Shown here piece after piece: positions 55,927 to 64,000 of a stretch of 64,000 nt of DNA. Every line of letters begins with the position of its first letter. Position 1 is the first letter of the stretch. Made by a program: the position numbers and the translations under genes. The stretch is taken from assembly GCA_047495785.1 (NCBI GenBank), contig JBLDXI010000046.1, positions 744,001 through 808,000 on the forward strand. The letters are read 5' to 3'. The notes under the pieces were generated by a model, which was given only the letters and a program-made list of their open reading frames with translations, did no database searches and was not told where the DNA came from. This DNA comes from Lepidodermella squamata. Lineage: Eukaryota > Gastrotricha.

Positions 55927-57720
55927 CCTTACTAAATCCACAGTTTTCTGATTGGTTTTGGAAGAATTGAAACCTGGCCATTTTTTTCCACCTCTCGCAC
56001 ACTTCTTCGCCCCGCGTGTCTTCTTAAACATGTTCAAACCATCAGAAAATTGTGGAATCACTGGTCCCGCACGGAGATGGTGAAAAATACCCATTCGTGT
56101 AACTGACTTATATACATTTGATTGATAAGTATATCGTTGCTTCTAATATAATATCGTTGCTGTAGGCCGCATCTCGAAGAGAAATTATGTAAAATTATGA
56201 GCATAATATTATTTATTTCACGTTGAGGCAAAAATCGTAAACATATTTACCTGATGAGCCAAATATATTTGATGCGAATATTTATCAATTTAATGCGAAT
56301 GCGGCTTGAATCTGATTTTCAAACATGGGTTTGAACAATTTATCATTGCTTTATTCCACGTAAACCCGCTATAGTTGCAAAATGTGACTCTTCTTGAATT
56401 AGGAAGCCCTCGATAGTTTTATGGCCAATTTGGTAACGTCTCGCGCGTGTGTTTTGCATTGTGAGACTTTTTTCGGTCTAAAAATGAAAAAATACCTGTT
56501 GCTCGTACGACTTGCTGGTGCTGTTGCATCTAAGTGATAATAATATTATATGCCAATATTTAATTATATTTTTTGCAATGGAAGAACCATCTTCTCACTC
56601 CTCATACATCTTTCTCTTTCCTCGGTGGAACTGCTGTGTCTCGATGAAATTGAACCCAAAATGTGATTTATGTATCTCGACTAGTCGATCTAAGCTTCTG
56701 CTGATAGTAACAAAGGTGGATTAGAACAATGAATTTATGGAATTTTATAGAAATATTTTCTTAGGTATACAGGAGATTATTTTATCGCTCAAATCATTTG
56801 TAACAATTTTCGTCTGAAAAATTATATCACATACCCTGGTGAAATTTATTCGATGAATTATGCGGAGTTGTGAGAAATTAAATATTGTATATTCCTATTT
56901 ATCTATTTATCCCAGCAGAGACCACCCGCGGCCGATATAAACAATTATTTAATAATTATTATCACGATGAGAGATATGATTGCTGTATCATCTTATTAAG
57001 GAAATAAATTGCACTCTGATTATACGGTTTTTTTGTGATTTTCTATCAATTTTGCTAGGATTTTTTTCAGAAAGCTTGATGGGAACCAGCAAGATACAGC
57101 TGTAACCAGGCAGGAAGTAATTTTTGAACCTCGAGGTAGGAAATTTGCGGGATTTTCCATTTCGAAATCATAAAATTGCGAAAATTGCATGCTGATCTCT
57201 CGCCGGACTCGCTTCGGGGTTTTAGATCGGGAGGAAATTCGAATTCTCCATAGAGTAACCCTATTCCTAATACATGCACACTATCTGGAGCCCCTTTTTG
57301 GGGTGTTAAAGAGGCATACCACTGAAAATAGCATAAAAAATTGAAATGAATATTCCGCCAAATTGATTCAATTTGATTGAGCATAAAAAATTTGAATAAA
57401 AAGCCGCCTTAAAAATTATTCAGATATAAAAAATGAATCATACCTGCAATAAACATTGAATTCGCCTTGAAAATAAATCGATTATGCACGAATTGTTTGT
57501 TTATCTGAGATCTAAAACGTCAATTCTGTGAATAATGGCTTGTAGAAATGTTTGGGCTCAGCCGGTTCGTGACGTTAGAAATCTGCGGGGTAGCGTTCAT
57601 TTCGTGACCGGCGTGTTTTTTGCCGCCTCAACGGCACTACGGCGATGACCCCATTCGAGAGTGCAAAAACACCTGAGTCAAGGCCATCGTCGCATCATCT
57701 CACCAGAAAAAACAGCTACT
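55927..57720. other. Noncoding stretch between G8 and the VIT/vWA gene
   Basis: 55927-57110 is the duplicated 3' flank of segment B. 57110-57720 shows nothing beyond the promoter TATA element annotated next. Confidence 0.5.
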
Positions 57721-57727
57721 ATATAAA
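57720..57727 (+). promoter_or_regulatory. Probable TATA box of the VIT/vWA gene
   Basis: TATATAAA lies 48 bp before the ATG at 57775, leaving room for only a short 5' UTR of about 20 nt. Call is by position and sequence only. Confidence 0.5.
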
Positions 57728-57774
57728 ATTGTCTAAAACCTCCATTCTATTCATTCAATATTTTCGCATCTCAC

Positions 57775-60700
57775 ATGAATTTGACAATTTTTCTCAGTGT
57801 TTTTTCGACATTACTTCTCGCCGTTTCGATCGAGGCATCGGGCGAGAAGGACCTGGCCTGGTATGCCGGGTTGAACCGCCGCGACCCAGAGTCGGATAAT
57901 ATCATCCCGATGACAGTGCTCAACATTTCGACATCGCTGAGTATCACCGGCTGGGCGGTTGATGTCGAGGCGAACATCACGTATTTCCTCGAGGATGGCA
58001 TGTCTGAATCTGAGGCGGAATTCGTTTTCCCCATCGAGGCAAGCGCGGCCGTCTATCGGCTCGAGGCCGATGTGGCTGGCCGGCGAATCATCGGCAAGGT
58101 GAAGCGGCGCGAGGAAGCTAGAGCTCTCTATGAGTAAGTCAAACTTCAAGATTTTCATCAAAATTGAAATTGAAATTTCATTGAAATTTGAATAAAAAAT
58201 TGAAATTTAAAATTCATTGAAATTTGAATAAAATATTGAAATTTAAATTTTGAAGTGAAAAAATTTTAAAATTTGAATTTAAAATAAAAAAGAAAATAGT
58301 TTGAAATTTTGACAAAATTTAATATAGTGGGGAAATAGCGCTTTTTTGCTTTTTTAACCGAAATTGAAGTTTGCTTTAATTCTCATCATTTTTAAAATAA
58401 TTTTTTTGAATTTTTTAGACAAGCTGTGGCTGAAGGCAAACGGGCGTTTTTCCTGGAAAATCAAGCCGACGCCACTGACGTGTTCCGCCTGCTAGTCGGG
58501 TCGATCAAGCCCAACGACCTGGTGACAGTCACCATCCGCTACGCCGCGCCCATCGAACGCGACCGAATCAACGGCGATTTACGCTACACCCTGCCCATCG
58601 TCCTGTGCCCGCGCCACCCGCTCGGCCCGTCCGAACTCGACCCAGTCCTGCATAAAACCCAGTTCCATCTCGGCTCGTCCTGGGTGGGTTACGCCCCGAA
58701 TCAGTACTCGATGGCTATCAACGCGGATATCAACATCGGAAATGTTGGGCAAATCGCTAAAATTTGGCCGACCGACAAACGCGACGATTCGATTTTGGAC
58801 ATCAAAATTTTCGCGAATAAAACACGCGCGACCGTTCGAATGACCGGCGAATTTGTTCAGGACCACGATTTTGGCTTGATTATCCGCCTCGAGTCTTGCA
58901 TGGAGCCTGAGGTCTACATCGAGCCTGGCCGGCCTTTGGATGGCGATGTGAAGTGGAATCAGTACATAGTCGCAGCGGCGTGGTTTGACAATCAAATGGC
59001 GGCGATTACGGCGAATACGACCCAGAAGAATGAGTATTGGTTCATGGTCGATAGATCCAGGTCCATGTTGGATGATTTCAAACAGGAAAAGGCGAAACAG
59101 GTGCTGGAAATGTTGGTTCGAGCCCTGCCGCGGAATAGCAAGTTCAATATTGTTGGATTTGGTGGCAATTTGAACATCACCAAAACTTACGAATCGCTCT
59201 TCTTCGAGTAAGCTTAATTTTGAAATTTTAATTTTTGAAATTTAAAAATTTTGAATTTTGAGAATTAAAATTAAAATTTGCAAATAATTATCGAAATTTA
59301 AAAAATTTAAAATTTGTACCGCGACGAGTTGGGGCCAAGTTCGATTTTTTTTTGATAATTTTCTAATTTTGTATATAAATTTTACCATTTTTTAGGGCGG
59401 TTGAGAATAATAAGCTCAATTACGATGTCGCTATGGCTGCGATTCCTCGCATGGATGCCAATATTTGGGGCAATACGTATTTCGACCCGGCTCTGGATTT
59501 CATTTTCGGCCAGAGACTCGAGCGAAATGCGACTCGATTTTTGTTCATTCTAACCGATGGCGAGGTCAGCAATATCAATGGAACAATCCAGAAGGTGGGC
59601 CAAAATCGAAATACGACCCGCGTTTTCTCGATTGGCATCGGCAATGGCGCCAGTTCAGCTTTCATTCAGGTAAAAAAAATTGAAAAAAATCGAAAAATGT
59701 TGAAATTGAAAATTTAATTATTTTTAAATAGCGAAAATTCATGATTTATTGAAATTAAAAATTCAATTATTTTTTGTCTAATTTTTCAATTTGTTCCCAA
59801 TTTTTTAGGGAGTTGCGCTTGCTACAAATGGTGCTTTTGAAATGATTCGTGAAAAGTACAACACTGTTGAAAAGCGAATGCTGGCCATGATGCGGTACAC
59901 CACGCTGCCGATTATTGACGACATCAAACTGCAGTTCGACATTGACAGTGCCCGCAATCAGGCGTGGATGAATGACGACTTGCGAGCCCCTCGCACCCTG
60001 CCCGTTTCAGCACTGTCCGGTCGCTCTATCGGCCAATTTGTCATGATTCAGCGCAAGAGTGATGATGTCGAAGTTCGCGGCCGTGTATCAATCACAGGCA
60101 AAGTTGGACCAACTGTGTTGTCGAAATCACTCAGTTTCAAGGTAGGGATAATAAGGCTAAGGCTACGAGTCTCTAAAAAAAAATAAAAAAAATGGGAAAT
60201 TATTCAAAAAAGTTTGAAAATTCTTTCGCCTATAATAAATTTCGAAAAACAGATTGTAAATCCTGAAAAATTGAAATTTTCGAATTTTGGTACGGCGACA
60301 AAACAGCAACTGCGCAGAACAGCGAATGCGACGAAACAGCAACTTTTTTATTTCGCGACAAAAAAATCGAAAACTTACTGTGTAAACAATGCATCGTGTT
60401 TCTGCTGTTATGTCGCAAAAAATTTGCTGTTATGTCGCGTTTGCTGTTTTTGGGTATTTGCTGTTATGACGGTCTGCCCCAATTTTCAATGACTAATTTT
60501 TACATTTCGCATCGAGTCATTTTCAAAGATTATAATTTGAAAATATTCCAGAAAAACCCGGAAAATATTGCTCGAAGTTTTTCTCTTTTTTAAATTTTTT
60601 TTAAATTTTAAACTTTAACCAACTGCCGAATTTTGCTTCAAATGTTACTGATGGCTTTAATATGGTTTTTATTTATTTTTTTTGCTAATTTTTTATAGGT

Positions 60701-61349
60701 TGATGCTGGCCTCACAGCGCCGCCATTTCCAAGCGCCGTTCCGCTTCACCGACTCGCGGCGAAAGCGCGCCTGCTCGACCTGGTCACCGACTACAACGTG
60801 TTCCAGCGCGCCGCCGACCGCGAGGCCGCAATCGCACTCTCCATCGAATCTGGCGTCATGTGCGAATTCACGGCGCTCATCGCCGTCGACGAGGAAAGCG
60901 GCACCGAACGCGTGCCCGGCTGCTACGAAGGCCGCGATAACACCGGGACGGAGCGCAGTTTCGGCGGCGACGACGACGATTCCAAGCCGAAACGAGCGGC
61001 TAGCAACTTCACAGCGCTGTACCGCCTTCAAGACTTCGACGGGTCCTACCCGTTGAATGCCGGCCTGATCGCGGCGTTGAACAGCTCGGCCTTCGACATG
61101 GTTGATAAGCTACGCGACGCGTTGAAATCTGCGGTGGCGAAATCGTCGGAAGTCGCGGTTGAGAGTGATTCGGCGCTCGCCGCCTTGTTGGCAATTTCGA
61201 TTTATCAACTGCAGTTTCCGGGCGATTTCGACTCGTGGGAGTTGTTTGTCGATAAAACTGTGGGCTATTTGACTGATATGTACCCGGCTATGTCGCCGCG
61301 TGATGTTGCTGTGGTTGTCAAGGCAATTGGAGATACGATTAATCTCTAA
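57775..61349 (+). CDS. Secreted VIT + vWA domain protein (VWA5A/ITIH-like)
   Basis: Five exons: 57775-58133, 58419-59207, 59396-59669, 59809-60141 and 60699-61349; 2406 nt = 801 residues plus stop. Residues 1 to about 21 are a signal peptide (MNLTIFLSVFSTLLLAVSI). About 40-170 is a VIT domain (ISTSLSITGWAVDVEANITY..., YEQAVAEGKRAFFL, VTIRYAAPIE). About 325-490 is a von Willebrand A domain with an intact metal-binding DxSxS (DRSRS, about 331-335) and TDGE at about 436-439. The C-terminal part (about 585-801) has ESGVMCEFTALIAVDE and LQDFDGSYPLNAGL, typical of VWA5A-type proteins, while the signal peptide is more like inter-alpha-trypsin inhibitor heavy chains. Likely extracellular adhesion or matrix binding. 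Exons are GC-rich with AT-rich introns. Confidence 0.92.
60289..60479. repeat. Copy 3 of the GCTGTTWTGTCGC palindromic repeat
   Basis: It starts GGTACGGCGACAAAACAGC and ends TGCTGTTATGACGGTCTGCC, so it shows both termini of the family. It lies inside the last intron of the VIT/vWA gene, in the opposite orientation to the other two copies. Confidence 0.8.
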
Positions 61350-61464
61350 CCTGATTTTTAGCGGTCATTCGAAAAATTTTCATTTTATTTTTCAATATTT
61401 TTACTACTCTGTTATTTTTATTCGTACCTAGAAATTCGCACCGCTGTGTAATTTCGGCATGAGA

Positions 61465-61470
61465 AATAAA
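61465..61470 (+). terminator. Poly(A) signal AATAAA of the VIT/vWA gene
   Basis: AATAAA followed by an A-run lies 116 bp after the stop codon. Confidence 0.6.
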
Positions 61471-62712
61471 AAAAAAACATTTTAGGTGGAATTTTTATTC
61501 ATACATTTTTTCGGGATTTTTTTTTTCATGAAATCAAGGTGATTAAACGGCAATCGTCATAAATCACTGTTCGATAGCGCATAACAATGTGGCCGAGTCC
61601 GTTTACCTTGAAAAACTTGGTCGAAAAACGCATTTTGCAGGTAATCTAGGGGCGAGACCACTAAAAGATACTAAACGTCTGAGTTGAATGAGATGCAAAA
61701 ATCTGGATAAACCAAGACTCCATCTCGGTCTGCGGATTTCCGATAGGGATCTATAAATTCACGAAATGCCAGGTCCAAAGTGGACCACCATGCCTCACAG
61801 TCTTGTGAGAAAGGCCAAAGGTCCACCATCACGGTCCTACTTTTTCCGACAGACTGGCGCGTTGGCTTTGCGCTTTGGCGTATACTTCATCGAAGTTCAA
61901 TCGCAATCAGGAGGATGCCTGCTCTATTACCGTTGATTTCTAGTGATCATTTCAGTTGAAAATGTTGAAAAAGGAGCAACATATGGTTGGTTGTAAGCTC
62001 GGTTTATTCTCTGTACTCGGGAAGTAAGGTACTAGTACAGCTTGTACAGCTTGTATCTTGTATGAATTAAACATGACAGGAAATAAGTGAAAAGTGGGGT
62101 TTAGTGAAAATTGTTATACATCGTGAGATTTTGATGCCGCTTTCAAAATCAATTAACGAGGAGTCGATCGATATAAAAAATAGGTTGATATTCATCAGGG
62201 TTGCAGAGAAAAATGGGTATCAACATTTCGGGGTGAAAATGTCAAATTACGAAAAATCCCTTAAAATAGTTGAGTTTTCATTATGTATATTAAAAATCCC
62301 TCGCGAATATATTGCAATGTTTTTATGCGCTGTCGACAATTCTAAGAGTAATCTGTGAGGTGAGGAAACTTGCTATAATATTCAAAATTTTGCTGGGAAC
62401 AAGCCAGTGTCCCTAGGACAACCTGAATCAGTGGATCCAGGCAGGGCATCTCTGATGTTTTTTTCCGTAAGGCGGAGTTTTTAAGGCGGAAGAGAGCCTC
62501 CTGGAGGTCTGAAATTTGAAAATTCAAAATCCTCAAGAGTGTGAGCATATTGAATTGAAAAAATCAAGCCATCACACTTTTTGTGATTTGCTGGGAAATA
62601 AAGAAAATTCGCCAGACGACACTTTTTACTGATTTCCGGTCACATCATAGTCATTAAATAAAGATAACAGCAACAGCAGTGCTCACGTCTCACTCGAACA
62701 GACGAACGTCCG
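61471..62712. other. Noncoding stretch between the VIT/vWA and lectin genes
   Basis: No exon with recognisable content. A single 84-codon plus frame near 62104 begins at a non-ATG codon and lacks splice or similarity support. Two convergent genes flank this space. Confidence 0.45.
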
Positions 62713-63213
62713 TTATTCATCATAAGTTTCGCAAACTCCGTATAAGACGAAGGCCGAAATTTCGAATTGACACAAATCAGAAATCATGCGAGCAAGATTC
62801 TTTGCAAAAGCCGTGCACAAATTAGAATCTCTGTCGTGAAAAAACAGAGCTTGATCGAATACAAAATCTGAACCGTCCGACCATTTCTGGTCGCCAGGAG
62901 AAAGACCCACGTAGCCATATGTTATTGTGCTATGGGGTAACAGGTCACCAATCAGGGCTGCATCAGAAGCCGTTTTGACTGTTGCCAAGATACCATCCAC
63001 TCCCGAGCAGGCTTCGACTGCAGCCTGATAAGAATAACCAGACGAGCCATTGCCAACCAAAATCAGAGTTTTCCGAGCGTTTTGACACTGCGATTCGCCA
63101 CTGAACATAACGTTTCTTGGAAATCGTTTCTCCGTGTTGGCGTCACATCCGACAGCGCTCGGGCGGCAGGTTACTGAACCGTCGTCAGTTCGCAGGCATC
63201 GATGGTAAGTTAT
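62713..63213 (-). CDS. C-type lectin domain protein, terminal exon
   Basis: A minus-strand exon from the acceptor TTTATAG (before 63213) to the stop at 62713 gives 166 codons. After a Cys-containing lead (CLRTDDGSVTCRPSAVGC), the C-type lectin-like fold is recognisable: YQAAVEACSGVDGILATVKT, then TYGYVGLSPGDQKWSDGSDF, ending CQFEISAFVLYGVCE. WSDG and YVGL correspond to the usual WSDG and WIGL positions. A canonical EPN/QPD sugar-binding motif is not evident, so carbohydrate binding is uncertain. 5' exons with the start and any signal peptide lie to the right (toward 64000 or beyond). Likely secreted. Confidence 0.8.
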   Translation of the reverse strand: MTYHRCLRTDDGSVTCRPSAVGCDANTEKRFPRNVMFSGESQCQNARKTLILVGNGSSGYSYQAAVEACSGVDGILATVKTASDAALIGDLLPHSTITYGYVGLSPGDQKWSDGSDFVFDQALFFHDRDSNLCTAFAKNLARMISDLCQFEISAFVLYGVCETYDE

Positions 63214-64000
63214 CTATAAACATATAGACTCAACATGTTGTCTAGGTTTCGCATATTATGAGACAGAGCGAGATAAAAAGAGTGTGGTTTCTCCTCTGGA
63301 AAGATAATTTCTGGGTTTGCGCTCCGATTTCTGATTGAATCATTGTATGAATGATTCATATATGAACCTGAGTTCAAACACCGTATTTTATCGAATAATA
63401 AATAACCTTGGATACTATTTGTTTCCGAACTCGAGAAATACCGTCATTTGGGGTAATCTGGGTCATTGGGGCTATTCGGGCGGATGTTCATGAAAACAGG
63501 GGAATGAGCATGGCTCAAAAACTACCCGGCCGTTAGCAATGACTTTTTGCACGGAGTTAGGTGGAAAGACGACCCACATACCGTAAAAATTCTATGGCCT
63601 GAGAATAAGTGGTTGTGAATTTGTGAGTTAACCGAATGGTTTTTGATTATAGGTTAAAAAACTAACTAAACTATAACCATCGATATGCACTGCATACGAA
63701 TAATTGCAAAAGATGCCAACTTTTGTTTCGAAAAAAGTGTTTAGTGACCTGGACTGGAACACTCGTTTTGCACTTCGAACACCTACGTCCATGGGTCGGG
63801 TGCCTACTTTGAGGTCAAATATCTCGAGTTGTATTCCAAAGCCCTTCGAGAGACCTATACCATCTGATAGAGGATAGAGCACATCCCTAACTTCAATTTT
63901 TGAAAAGCGCAGCCAAAACCCTGACCCTTTATCGAAATATAACAGATTAAGTTTCGCAAAACAGAAAAATAGAAAAATAGCGGAAACGCAACCCACGTTA
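63214..64000 (-). other. Probable intron/5' region of the lectin gene
   Basis: A minus frame at 63996-63628 opens at a GTG with a hydrophobic stretch (CVSAIFLFFCFAKLNLLYF) that might be a signal peptide, but no ATG or convincing donor links it to the lectin exon. Left unassigned. Confidence 0.3.

Larger units (their letters stand above)
44035..57110 (+). repeat. Segmental duplication containing G7 and G8
   Basis: Segment A (about 44035-50815) and segment B (about 52190-57110) are collinear. Both have the same 5' flank, the same exon order, the same intron patches and the same 3' flank (for example TATATCGTTGCTT near 49800 and 56120, and CTCATACATCTTTCTCTT near 50308 and 56600). Both also share a CTAGGA...CCAGTAACCAGGCA-type end near 50785-50810 and 57055-57110. 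Differences are the 46564-48589 insertion and lost strand exon in A, and the 55240-55695 MITE in B. Confidence 0.85.

Noticed and set aside
62104-62358. 84-codon plus frame between the last two genes
   Set aside because: Non-ATG start, no domain, no splice context.
63628-63996. Signal-peptide exon of the lectin gene
   Set aside because: Hydrophobic start looks tempting, but the frame opens at GTG, has no ATG, and no donor clearly links it to the lectin exon.

Overview
The window looks like nuclear DNA of an invertebrate animal. Coding sequence is split into many short exons with GT...AG introns, some only 52-54 nt long. Noncoding DNA is AT-rich and full of inverted-repeat elements. Animal-type retroelements are present (Jockey-like LINE, Ty3/gypsy remnant), as are a secreted VIT/vWA protein and a C-type lectin. 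A phylum cannot be assigned from this sequence; nematode-grade, flatworm-grade or another small-genome invertebrate are all possible.

The main content (about 1-56 kb) is a tandem array of plus-strand paralogous genes that I do not recognise from any named family. I call them G1 to G8, with extra fragments G1', G2' and G4'. Most share a short module of about 65-75 residues spread over three or four tiny exons, followed by Pro/Ser/Thr/Gln-rich linker exons. Class I genes (G1, G2, G4, G5, G6) end in one large exon encoding a 140-160 residue domain that closes with [FY]xxT(K/N)xxCxxC, sometimes with a basic tail. Class II genes (G3, G7, G8) end in a short acidic tail and carry hydrophobic or CxxC exons upstream of the module. 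Summed exon lengths keep an open frame in G3, G4, G5, G6, G7 and G8. G2 has a frame conflict in its linker exon. G1 is seen only at its 3' end, and the primed copies are fragments.

Layout: 0.4-0.8 kb long inverted repeat; 1.1-2.1 G1 3' end; 2.6-2.7 G1' first exon, cut off by a LINE fragment and a minus-strand Ty3/gypsy remnant (2.7-5.8); 6.1-10.3 G2; 10.8-11.0 G2'; 11.1-11.5 hAT-like MITE; 13.8-15.4 G3; 15.7-17.7 decayed minus-strand LINE; 18.9-22.9 G4; 23.7-23.9 G4'; 25.3-29.9 G5 (two modules); 31.2-32.0 TA-flanked TIR element; 32.7-34.1 nested direct repeats; 34.4-37.3 G6; 37.8-43.9 a 6 kb long-TIR element with 9-bp target duplication, carrying an apparently intact LINE (38.6-43.5); 45.0-49.6 G7, interrupted by a second long-TIR element with a perfect 9-bp duplication (46.6-48.6); 52.7-55.9 G8, which with G7 forms a segmental duplication; 57.8-61.3 a five-exon VIT/vWA secreted protein gene; 62.7-63.2 the last exon of a minus-strand C-type lectin gene.

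The two genes at the right end are ordinary animal families. The array is the unusual part: a multi-copy, exon-modular family expanded by segmental duplication and broken up by mobile elements, with conserved 5' splice-acceptor contexts and a conserved 3' UTR block. All gene models here are hand-built from reading frames, splice sites and paralogue comparison. No database search was possible.
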